DNA of 64,000 nucleotides from Metridium senile (Eukaryota > Cnidaria > Anthozoa > Actiniaria > Metridiidae): assembly GCA_949775045.1 (NCBI GenBank), contig OX459109.1:14393632-14457631 (forward strand), given 5' to 3'. The translations under genes and the position numbers were made by a program. The notes beneath the pieces are model-generated. The model saw only the letters and a list, made by a program, of their open reading frames with translations, did no database searches and had not been told where the DNA came from. Below are positions 1-11,000 of the stretch, piece by piece (within the stretch, counting starts at the first letter, position 1; the number at the start of each line of letters is the position of its first letter).

Positions 1-377
1 ATATAAACAGACAAACAAACATATAAACAAACAAACAAACATATAAACAAACAAACAAACATATAAACAGACAAACAAACATATAAACAAACAAACAAAC
101 ATATAAACAAACAAACAAACATATAAACAGACAAACAAACATATAAACAAACAAACAAACATATAAACAAACAAACAAACAAACATATAAACAGACAAAC
201 AAACATATAAACAAACAAACAAACATATAAACAAACAAACAAACATATAAACAGACAAACAAACATATAAACAAACAAACATATAAACAGACAAACAAAC
301 ATATAAACAAACAAACAAACATATAAACAGACAAACAAACATATAAACAGACAAACAAACATATAAACAAACAAACA
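1..377. repeat. 20-bp minisatellite (ATATAAACARACAAACAAAC)n
   Basis: About 18 head-to-tail units of roughly 20 bp, with variants differing by one CAAA block or an A/G change. It lies just downstream (on the minus strand) of the last visible exon of Ig gene 1, so it is probably intronic. No coding content seen. Confidence 0.95.
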
Positions 378-389
378 TATAAACACTAC

Positions 390-3300
390 CTTCCAGGTTT
401 AACACCTTTTCTTCATTACTATCTCGTGGTATCTTTTTCCATGCTACTTTTATTGGGTTTCCCTTGGCCAAGCAATCAAACTTGACTGATTTGCCTTTCT
501 TACGAATGAATTCATTGTCTTCTAGAGATATTTCATTTCCATCGTCACCAACACTTCCTGATGCAATGGCTGTATACTCTGGTTTAACTATTAGAACATA
601 TAATACCGTCATTACTGGTATCATCATCATCATCACCATGATTGTTGTCAGCAGGATTGCAATTATATCAGCAACATCATCATCATCAATATCATTATTA
701 CACCAATCATTTTTTCATTAGTAACATTATCTTCACCATCATTTGCCAGTCATCATCTACCATTGCCACAATCATCATCATCATCAACATCATCTACCAT
801 TGCCACAATCATCATCACCATGTTGCTGCTGCCATCAAGATTGTTATTGTCACCTATAGTTATCACGCTCACCATCACAATCTCACCAACACATTGCCAC
901 AATCATCATCATCATCATCATCATCGACCACTTTCACAATCATCATCATCTACCATTGCTGCAATCATCATCATCTACCATTGCCACAATCATCATCATC
1001 TACCATTGCCACAATCATCATCATCTACCATTGCCACAATCATCATCATCTACCATTGCCACAATCATCATCATCTACCATTGCCACAATCATCATCATC
1101 TACCATTGCTGCAATCATCATCATCTACCATTGCCACAATCATCATCATCTACCATTGCCACAATCATCATCATCTACCATTGCCACAATCATCATCATC
1201 TACCATTGCCACAATCATCATCATCTACCATTGCCACAATCATCATCATCTACCATTGCCATAATCATCATCATCTACCATTGCCACAATCATCATCATC
1301 TACCATTGCCACAATCACCATCACCTACCATTGCCACAATCATCATCATCTACCATTGCCACAATCATCATCATCTACCATTGCCACAATCATCATCTAC
1401 CATTGCCACAATCATCATCCACCATCAACCATTGCCACAATTATCATCCACCATTGCCACAATTATCATCCACCATCAACCATTGCCACAATCATCATCC
1501 ACCATTGCCACAATTATCATCCACCATTGCCACAATTATCATCCACCATCAACCATTGCCACAATTATCATCCACCATTGCCACAATCATCATCCACCAT
1601 TAATTGCCACAATTATCATCCACCATTGCCACAATCATCATCCACCATTGCCACAATTATCATCCACCATTGCCACAATCATCATCCACCATTGCCACAA
1701 TTATCATCCACCATTGCCACAATTATCATCCACCATTGCCACAATTATCATCATTATAGCATCACCACTGTCATCATAATAATATTTACCTTCATGAAAT
1801 ATCATCATCATCATTATCACCATCATTAAAATGATGTTGATTATCATCATTACCGTTTTCATCATCACCATTTTTTTCACTATATCATCATTATCATTAC
1901 TATCATCTTCATCACATTCATTATCATCATCATAATCATTTCTTTCAAATCCAATATTACTTACTGCGCACATTGATAACACCAGAAATGCTGTACTTCC
2001 TGGTCAAGCCAAGAGTAGTAAACAGCCGACAAGTATAATCGCCACCATCAGTGGGCTCCCTCATTGTAAGGTTGATATTTGGCAGTATGTCTTCCAGAGG
2101 AGTTTTTTCCTGGCCAGTCACATGGTCATTTTTAAACCAAGCAATTTTGTCCAACTTAACTATGTTAGTGCTAACCTTTGTTTTGGCAGGAACCAACTTA
2201 CAAGACAGACTTGCAGGTTTCCCAAACTCTGTTGTCACACTCTCTGAATACTTAAGCGTTGGAAGGTCTATTTCTAAATGTTCAAACATGATAAGTTAAG
2301 GATTGGAGATTAATGTTTCAGAACTGTGGGGATGGGGGACAATGACCCATCAAATAGTATAGATTGGGGAAGGGGAGGCAGTTAATTCTACCATTATACT
2401 AATAAATAACTGATATAAAAAGACAAATGGAAACTAGCGAGTAAACTAGTATAGCTAGGTTGTGTTGGTGTTTGATATAGATGATAGGTAATTAAATTTG
2501 TTTCACAGTAAAAAATGTTAACTTAATTACTTAACATTTTTTTTATGGTGTTACAAATTTCATTAACCCTTTGACTACTGGGCTTTTTTGACATTTTTGA
2601 GCGATTTTCTGGATATAAATGATCCGTATGATTTCTTGACTCCATATTTGGCGTTACCATGGAAAGTGCTGCTGTTTTGTAATCTCAGGGGCTCAAGTTC
2701 TCAGGCCACATGACTTTTAGATTGTTTCAAAGCATCGTTGGATATTTACACTGGCTCAAAGTTGGCTTAAATCGGAATTTCGTTAATTTTAGGGTCATAT
2801 TTTGCCTTTAGTCACTACTGGAAGAGCATCATTAAGCTTCAAGGTAGCAAAGAGCTCACTTTCTGGAAGAAATCAGTGAGGAATCTCACTTTGTCAGCAA
2901 AAAATGATCGATGTTTGGTTCATTCGGTTTTGGCGGGCTTAGAACAAAGTCAGGTTTGGAGTTCAAATAAAGGCAAATTCTCGGACCTGCCGCGGCTATT
3001 TATCGAAGTTGTGATGATAGAGGAACACAACAAGCGCGAAATTTTGGCAGAAAACCAAGGTGACCCTAGACTTATAATAAATGTATAAAGTGACTAAGGG
3101 GGGACTATGCCGAGCGCTGTCATCGTTACCCACAATGCTTTGCAGTTGTAAATACTTGAAAACACGTGCATATCAAAATGGCCGTAATCAAACGACCACA
3201 TGGCCCGGCCGGCCATGCATGCAGCTCAGTTGGTGAAGGGAAAAAAAGTAAAAAAACTTGCCAAAGCTATAGCACAAGGACTGAATTTTGTTATGAAAAT

Positions 3301-4629
3301 GGCTTTTTTGTCTAAAAACGATTTTTTCAATAAAAAATCCAAGGTCAAAAAAGTGTGATTTTGACTACGTATTGAAAAATAAAAACGGTCATTTTTGACT
3401 TTCCTAAAGTTCATATGGGATTTTTGTGCTAAAATTGCTTGTTTCTTGTGACTGACATGCCATGAAAATTTGAAGAACTTCCTTAGTGCTTACTAACATT
3501 CAAACGTCTGGGCAAATTTGGCTTGTATAAAAAAGTTAGAATTTTTCAAAGATGCAAGGTCGTTTTTTACGGGCGGTTTCGGGCGCCGTAGGAGTCAAAG
3601 GGTTAAAATGGATGTATATCAATTTCGTGGATAGTTGGTTGATAAAATAGAACCAATTTCTGTTTTACTTACTTGGAATGTAGAGGATACTAAAACCATA
3701 TTTAGCAGGTACTACTTTACCACTTCCATCATCAGGTCGGGATGCCCAGCATTCATATCTACCCTTGAGAACTTCTTTCATATTGTTAATTATCAAGTAT
3801 TTCGTTATCCTCAAACCATTTACTGAAACCAAATTATTAATTAAATTGGCTTTGTGAAATGCTGAAACAAGGGCTAAGATTCTTGAACAACAAGCCTGGG
3901 TTTGATTCCTGGATTGTGCCATATCATATTTACTCAAATAAGCGCTGCAGCACTTTTATTAAGCCTTAAATTTAACTTAAATTTTTCCTCTGCCTTCTTG
4001 ATTGGAACTAGGAATATTAGGGAGATAACTTAATGGGCGAGCTGTGAAATATAATTCACTTTGAACTGAAGAATATATAACTTTTGATAAAAATTTATAT
4101 CAATGCTGTTCTAGAGTAACATAATATCGTTAAAGTGCTGTGCTTATTCAAGGGTGCATGGAACTTATTTAGGGCTGCGCCTTTTTGAGTAAATACAGCA
4201 CAAGTACATGGATACAAATGTACTGTTTAATTTAATTTGGTTTGAAAGTATTTTGTACTTGCTGACCAAAACTGACATGAAACCATGGCTAGGGGCTGTA
4301 TCTGTGAGAGGGAATAGACAATAATATTTAATCTTCACTTACATTCAGTTTTATTCTCAAAACTGTAGTTTCCATTGACTCCATTATTGATATCTTCAGG
4401 GTCACCATATCGATTGATTATTCTTTGAAATAATATTTCTGTTGGTTTTGTTACATTTTCCAGATCTTGAGCAACACAAGGAATTTTGACTTTTTCTCCT
4501 TCAATGACAACAGGATGGCCAGGAAAAGGAGCAACTATTTGAATAGCGCCTGTCATGAAAAAAATGCAATAAAGGTGAAATTATTGTTATCATCATCATC
4601 ATCATCAACATACCTATAATCATCATAAC

Positions 4630-4686
<57 letters not shown>

Positions 4687-5840
4687 TATAATAATAATGT
4701 GCTCATATAGCGCATATACAATCCTGATCTATGATCAATGATCATCATTATCATCTGTATCATCAGCATCATTATCATCATGGCTATTACTATCATCATC
4801 AATTCATTATCACCACAATCACAATAAACTATCATCCTGAAACTTTGCAAAGATATCTATCTATCAGCTGTCTATCAGAAAATCAGATTTAAGACTTAAT
4901 TAATTCCATGGTTGAAAAAGAATTGTCTCCAGAGGTGAAAACCAAGAATAGGAATCATTACGATGTTAATTATATATTAATATATTAATATATTAATGTA
5001 TATATGTATATATATATAAATTCACTATATAAATTCCTATATTATTATCATCATATAACTGATTCAAACCATGCAACTGTAAACAACTATCTTGAAAACT
5101 ATGCAAAAAGGAAAATAGAGTAAACGTAAATAAAAGAGAAAAAAAACTAAAAGTATTACCAAAAATTTTCTTTATATTTTCTTTGTCAAAACAAAAATTA
5201 TATAATTTTCAAACAGTCACTTAAAATAGTATTCACAAAATAATTATGCATTTTCGAGTCTGGAAACTTCTTTTGTGCATGACCGAACCCAACTAATTGA
5301 AACTATGATCAAGTCTTCGATTTTTCTCCTTCAAAAGTGACTCACAGAACAAACTTTATTTGAACTTAATTAAATATCTAGAAGCATCTTTTGTTTTTGA
5401 AAAATCGAGGATTGTTTTTAGCGATGAAAATGTAGAATCGATAACAACAACAACAACATAGGTGATTGAAAGGTATGCGCCGCACGCAACCCGATCTCCG
5501 TTATTACAGGTGTAAATCATCTCATCTCATCATCCTTGGCTTTTTACAAGTAGAAATGTCAAATTTCAAACTCGTGCACAGTAAATAGTGTTATTTGTCC
5601 AAAAATAATAACGTCAAAAGTTTTTATATCGAGTTTTAGACTCCTACGCCTCGCTAATTTCAGAATCTCAGTAAACAAAGCGAAATCAGCATTTTGAAGC
5701 CCCATAGAACTAATAATCATCATTTTTTCACGATAAATATATAGTTTGATAATAATATTTGGCTTACCTGAGACAGGAGAAGTGTAGTAGAAAAAACAAA
5801 CGAAAAAACTGACGAGTAAAGTGGATCGAACAATGGCCAT
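390..5840 (-). CDS. Ig-domain cell-surface protein, gene 1 (5' part; 3' end outside window)
   Basis: Exons read on the minus strand: 5840-5768 (signal peptide, starts MAIVRSTLLVSFFVCFFYYT), 4549-4343 and 3822-3673 (two halves of Ig1), 2273-1965 (Ig2), 587-390 (first half of Ig3). All junctions are phase 1 with GT/AG borders, giving 312 codons plus one base. Residues 1-24 are a cleavable signal; 25-143 form Ig1 with Cys in KIPCVAQ and YECWA; 144-246 form Ig2 with SLSCKL, IAWFK and the DGGDYTCR hallmark; 247-312 start Ig3 with KFDCLAK and VAWKK. Ig2 and Ig3a are near-identical to gene 2. The second half of Ig3 and the C-terminus lie left of position 1; by analogy with genes 2 and 3 a GPI-type tail is expected, but that is inference. 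Likely role: extracellular recognition or adhesion. Transcripts from the gene 0 start could also splice into exon 4549-4343. Confidence 0.8.
588..1964 (-). repeat. Intron of gene 1 filled by a 25-bp minisatellite (740-1780) and ATC/ATT microsatellite
   Basis: The body is a tandem repeat of about 25 bp built on CCATTGCCACAATCATCATC with shorter variants towards the right end, followed to about 1950 by loose ATC/ATT triplets. All three plus frames stay open across it only because the unit lacks stop triplets. The predicted His/Ile/Pro/Ser-rich products are not credible proteins. Confidence 0.9.
2423..2562. repeat. Dispersed repeat fragment (CTAGCGAGTAAACTAG family)
   Basis: Contains CTAGCGAGTAAACTAGTATA, a GATATAnATGATAGGTAAT segment and TGTTACAAATTTCAT. 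The same blocks recur at 6813-6966, 13200-13380, 49283-49424, 53455-53690 and 55763-55850. Some copies carry a GACGTTTCGAGC...CTTCGTCGG block reminiscent of Penelope-like element ends. The copy is interrupted at its right end by the TTAA element. Confidence 0.7.
2567..3602. mobile_element. TTAA-flanked DNA transposon remnant (piggyBac-like ends), about 1.04 kb
   Basis: Bounded by TTAA at 2563-2566 and 3603-3606. Left end starts CCCTTTGACTACTGGGC; the right end, read inward on the other strand, starts CCCTTTGACTCCTACGGCGC. The TTAA duplication plus short TIRs fit the piggyBac target preference. No transposase ORF seen. It sits in the Ig1/Ig2 intron of gene 1. Confidence 0.65.
3926..4197. mobile_element. 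Foldback MITE with TATTTACTC(A)AATAAGCGC ends
   Basis: Left end TATTTACTCAAATAAGCGC, right end complementary (…GCGCCTTTTTGAGTAAATAC). The interior resembles the element at 52362-52670 in the same family (shared TTCTTCAGT, CACAGCT and AGTTATCTC blocks). Lies in the intron between the two Ig1 exons of gene 1. Confidence 0.6.
4560..5035. repeat. ATC/AAT/AT microsatellites in intron 1 of gene 1
   Basis: Runs of ATC (about 4590-4615), AAT (about 4645-4695), mixed ATC to about 4830 and a TA-rich tract (4970-5030). The rest of the intron, 5036-5767, shows no recognisable gene or repeat. Confidence 0.85.
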
Positions 5841-5945
5841 GTTGATAGCTACAAGATGAATCTGTCAACAGTGCTGCAGTCACGCTATCGCCCGTCACGC
5901 GTGATTACGTAACGATGACGTCAAACTGATCGATCAGATAAAACA
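5841..5945 (-). promoter_or_regulatory. Conserved upstream module of gene 1 with TGACGTCA site
   Basis: Immediately upstream of the gene 1 ATG. It shares GATGAATCTGT, CACGCTATCGCCCGTCACGC and TGACGTCAAACTGA blocks with the region upstream of the gene 0 ATG. TGACGTCA (5916-5923) is a perfect CRE/ATF-type palindrome. This is either a promoter/5'UTR or simply recent duplication; conservation through the non-coding part supports the former weakly. Confidence 0.5.
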
Positions 5946-6521
5946 ACAACAAGCGGACATAAATACTAATACTTCATCTTCAAGGGAAATTCAAATTCCT
6001 ATAGATGCAGCTTTTTTTAATTAAAATTGTATGTTAAAATAACATTTTTTTACATAATATCTGTGACGTTGCAATACGAGTCATAATTTTAATTTTTAAA
6101 ATTTTAATTCTTCATATTTCTCATGTAAAAATCAATGGAATTTTTTCAACTAGGTTTTTCTTTATTATACTTGGAATTACATAACTGACAAATTCACTTG
6201 TGTTTCTGATGTAGCTGAATGCGAACAGATAAATATGTAGGGGAGGAGAGGTTTGGTTTGGTTTGAATTTGCTTTATTTATAGCATGAGAGGAGAGGGGA
6301 GGAGAGGGGAGCAGAGAGGAGGAGAGGGGAGGGTTTTTTAGTCTCCTTTTTCCTTTTTGAGCCTCAATTTCAAATTAAATTAGCCAAAGAGTGGAGATAA
6401 AACCTGTGATATTTCTATTGTTTGTGGATATTTGCATTTCCTTGCCTTACCATCATGTCTGGAATGAATAAATAGATATATTAGTAGAATAAAGTTGAAA
6501 CCAATACACCAACTTGTAACT
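5946..6521. other. Intergenic, no gene seen; GGAGAG-rich tract at 6240-6335
   Basis: AT-rich sequence with a short purine-rich minisatellite (GAGGAGAGGGGA type) and an A/T-rich remainder. No ORF or RNA gene is supported. Confidence 0.6.
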
Positions 6522-6812
6522 ATGATAACTGTTTATTGAACGTTTCGGCTATTCAGCCTTCTTCAGAAAAACTCATATATATATAATACAGACGTTACAA
6601 ATTCATTATATAATAACTTAATGATAACTGTTTATTGAACGTTTTGGCTATTCAGCCTTCTTCAGAAAAACTCATATATATATAATACAGACGTTACAAA
6701 TTCATTATATAATAACTTAATGATAACTGTTTATTGAACGTTTCCGCTATTCAGCCTTCTTCAGCAAAACTCATATATATATAATACAGACGTTACAAAT
6801 TCATTATATTAC
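6522..6812 (-). repeat. Three tandem 99-bp units with hammerhead-ribozyme-like core (Penelope-like/retrozyme-like)
   Basis: Units start at 6522, 6621 and 6720. On the minus strand each reads AACGTC, a 24-nt AT-rich stretch, CTGAAGA, a stem GGC-TGAATA-GCC, then GAAACGTT in the first unit. That is the order of a type III hammerhead: AACG/CGTT stem III, GUC cleavage triplet, CUGANGA and GAAA core. The second unit has AAAA in place of GAAA, and the third has a stem II mismatch. Stem I is AT-rich and poorly defined. Tandem hammerheads are known from Penelope-like elements and retrozymes. Confidence 0.5.
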
Positions 6813-7108
<296 letters not shown>

Positions 7109-7123
7109 GATTCACTATTCAAG

Positions 7124-7297
7124 CTTAAGCCTGGTTCACAATGCATCATAATCGTAATCATAATCATAAGCAAAACAAAGAAAATATCAAAGGAAATACT
7201 TTTGGTCTTTGTTTTCTAATTCCCGAGGGGATAATAAATATTTTGTTTTCTTGCTTATGATTATGATTATGACGCTCGTGTGGACCAGGCTTTAGAC
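7124..7297. mobile_element. Foldback MITE (AAGCCTGGTTCACA ends)
   Basis: The left arm AAGCCTGGTTCACAATGC..ATAATCATAATCATAAGCAA pairs with the right arm TTGCTTATGATTATGATTAT..GTGTGGACCAGGCTT. The inner 55 bp are unpaired. No coding content. Confidence 0.65.
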
Positions 7298-7659
7298 TCA
7301 CAACTTGTGTATTCAGATCTACATCTATTGTCATTGAGTTACGCGCTTATGCCAAAATGGGCCTGGTGTGGTCTCAACAAAATGGGCAAGTCTGAGCGCG
7401 AAACTCACAAAGCGTGTAACTCGACAGAAATTGAAAAAACTAAATCAAGAAAACAAAGCTTTGGTTTCCAGTAAAGTAAGGTACAACAAAATGTGAAATA
7501 AACTTGAAAGCTGGAACTTTGCAGACCCATTCGTCAATGCGCCATCATCTTTGGAGTACACTAATAAAAGAAGCTTGGGGTTAGTGAATTGATAAAATTT
7601 CACGTAAAAACGCACATGCATGGGATAACAAATAATCATGAACTCTGATACCTGCTTCA

Positions 7660-8042
7660 TCAATCTACCCTAACACGCAACTTTGACTCCATGAACTACT
7701 GTCTTTTGTACTCTCACACTCAGAACTACTTTACTGGCTCTTATTTTCCCAGGACTGTAAAACTTTGGAATACCATCCCTAAATCTGTTAGCAAGTTACC
7801 AGTCTTCTCCAGTTCAAAACTCTTCTCTCTACACACTATCACAACAAAATTAGCCTCTACCGTCCGCCTTGACATTATATATAATATGTACATTTTATTA
7901 TTTCATATTTACTTAATATATTTTATCATTAATTTGTGTAACTTGTTAGGGGTTAGATGTCAATTACTGGGGCTATGCCCTGTATTCTCCTCCTGTGGTA
8001 TTGTGTACCGACAAATATCAATGAAAATAAATAGAATAAAAA
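7660..8042 (+). mobile_element. LINE (non-LTR retrotransposon) 3' fragment
   Basis: The plus frame from 7691 encodes NYFTGSYFPRTVKLWNTIPK, matching the FFPRTIRLWNSLP signature at the extreme C-terminus of many CR1/L2/Jockey-type reverse transcriptases, followed by an AT-rich 3'UTR ending AATAAATAGAATAAAA just before the Ig2 donor of gene 0. The 5' part and the RT core are missing. It is inserted within 15 bp of a functional splice donor. Confidence 0.7.
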
Positions 8043-8054
8043 ACTGCCACTGAC

Positions 8055-11000
8055 CTGTAATGGCAACAGTACCAGTGCTTTTATATTCTTTGACACCTCT
8101 CAATTTAGAAATCAAATTGCAAGTATACAAGCCTCCCTCGCTGGTATCCTTGACTTTAATCACAATAGACGTCAAGGACGGTCCTGTAGGGTACAGCACT
8201 TCATGAATGACCTTTCCATCCTTTACCCACATAACATTTTCTAGTTTGGTTGAGTGTCTGAGTTGTGTCATGTTGCAGCTCAAAGTCATATACTCGCCAA
8301 TGCTGATTGTCCTGTTTTTAGAAATGACAATTGTTGGCAGCTCATCACCTGGGAAAAACAAAGATGTTACAGTTTGTCTGTGAGCAAGATATTCACAATC
8401 ATATAGATATATAATATATATATCATATACTGAGCAACCTCTGTTTATTTCTACCAAAAGGGCGGTGGAGGGGGAAGTTGAGGGGGTAGGGAAGGTCAGG
8501 GGTAAAAGTATTGGGTACATGTATGCTCATCGGGAATTTTCAAAGACACCCTGAAAAAAACCCGGAAGTCTTTTAATTAAAATCATGCAATGATCATAAA
8601 GAAATTGCATTGATATTTCAATACGCTAGTTATCTTAATTAACTCACCCAATATCTAACTCAAACAATTTATAATACATGGACTACTTTACTTACTTCTG
8701 ATAACATTAACAGTAAAGCCATAAGCCTCTCTATCTGAACCAACATACCCATGGCATTCATATCCAGCATAGTATGAATCATCTTCGTATTTCACCTTAT
8801 TGAACTGAAGTGTGACTTTTAGTGTTTTTCCACCATCTGAAAAAAGTGATATTTTTGTTATATAAAATGATATTTGTTGAATGGCCTGATGTAATAAACG
8901 ATGATGATTTAATTTTTTATTACCCAAGTGTGCATGTTTTGTCTTCAGAATGACTGTTGGTTGTGGGTGATGGCCAATGATTCAAACCCATAGATAAGTG
9001 ATTTAATGATAAATTAACAACAATAAATACTGTAGTCAAATATCAAGCTGAATCTGCTCCAAAAGGTGATGCTCCAATGAACCTATCAACTGATGCTTGG
9101 TTGATGTTTGCGATCGGCCTTATGTTTAAAATAGTGCAAATACAATTTCCAAACCAAAAATTTGGTTGAGACAAACTTTTATAGGAATTTTGGTTGAGCA
9201 ACACAAACATTGTCAGGCTAGCACGTGCAAATGGGCCCTAGACATAAACCTAGACCTATATACAGCTAGATGTATATATATATATTTAAAGTACCTGAAG
9301 TGACATTCACATAATGGAGGCGTCCATCCTTCCCTTCATCAAGTATCAATTTTGTGTCACCATATTTACTTTTCCTGAAAAAATGGATCTTCGATGGCTT
9401 GGCACCAGCACTGTCCCTCACAGTACAACTAACTTGTGCTTTCTCATCTTCAATAGCATGTAGATTATCTGGATATGGTGCTACTATCTGAGGGTTTCCT
9501 GGAAAGAAACAGAGAAGTATATGTAAGTACAGTCATCGTGGTACCCGGGGGGGGGGGGGGGGGGGGGGGGGTTCTCCCTTTATCCAAGTGGTAGAGGTGA
9601 TTGGCGTACCTTTTAGGGTTAAAATATTTCCAGTGCGTACCTTTTAGGGTCCATTTAGAGATTTGGCTCAAAAATCAGTTCTAAGGGTCATTTTTACTCT
9701 GCTTTATTTGTATCTGAGCGTACCTTGTAGGGGTCATTTTCAAAATCTCCGCCGATCACCCCTACCACTTGGACAAAGGGAGTACCCCCCCCCCCCCCCC
9801 CCCCCCCCGGGTCGTGGTACCTCTATTAAGCGGTCACCCCAGGGACTTTCCAAAGTGGCCGCTTAATAGAGGTTGGCTGCTAAATTAAGGTATAGAATAG
9901 GTATAGGAATAGATTTGGGACTTTTTATTGTGGCCACCTTATAGAGGGTGACCGCTTAATGGGTGACTGCTTTAAATAGAGGTACCACTGTGTATAAATT
10001 TTCAATTTCCATTTCCGTATATTCAACTTTGCAAATTAGAACTATAAACTCTCATTGAGTATCGAAGAAGAGATGTTTGTCGAGTGAAGTCTTCCTAACC
10101 AATGGCCGCTAATTATTGTTAGTTTTATGAAGAACTATCTGAATTAATGGGGTAAATACATTATCAATACGTGACAACAAAAGGGGATTTAACACAAACT
10201 TTTTCATTATTTCATGCTTTATTAATTTTGTTGAACTATGCCCCCGGGACATGTGTTTACATGTGGGATTTTACAGTCCCATGCATGTCAACAATGGTCA
10301 AATGGGTTTCGACACTGGCACTTTCTTTTGACTTTTCATTACTCGTGCCCAGGCCTTTGGCCGGCACGAGTCTTAAAATGCAGCGTCTGTCTTCATTTCG
10401 GCGTCGAAGATTGAAAACGAGGCGATAACACCCAGGATGCTTTGCGACATATTAGCACATGGTCAAACTAGCTACACAAAGCTACACTGTTTACCTTGTT
10501 AGTCGACTGCTTTGATATCAAAACTATGGATTCTACGTCTTTAAATGAAACTGTCTATGAAAATGGCTATCGTGAAACCATGGATAATAAAAACACATCC
10601 ATGGTGAACTATCTATCAAACAAGCTACCTATCTATTCAAAAGAGACTTATATTTCAGCTTATACAAACTCTAAAACCACAAAGAGCTCAACTACACAAT
10701 GTGAACAAAGGTCTACCGAAGAAAAAACGACGATTACAAGTATTTCAAGCGAAGAACTTGCAAGACCAGCGACTTCTGTTTACAGTCAACCATGCGACTG
10801 TCAAAGTAAGGCCGCCTTCTCAAAGATGATCACTTCTTTCATAATAATAATGGTAAATACCTTGCTTTTGTTATTTTTAATTCAAGGAAGTATTTTCTGT
10901 TTTCCCTATTGATATTAGTAACTTTATTAGGGTACAAAACAGTCAAGTTCTTCGACTGCTACACTCAAACTATTGTCATTTCTTCGTTCAGTGATTGTGA

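Noticed and set aside
642..1829. 395-codon His/Ile/Pro/Ser-rich ORF and overlapping frames
   Set aside because: Products of a 25-bp minisatellite lacking stop codons; all three frames are open with the same low-complexity content.
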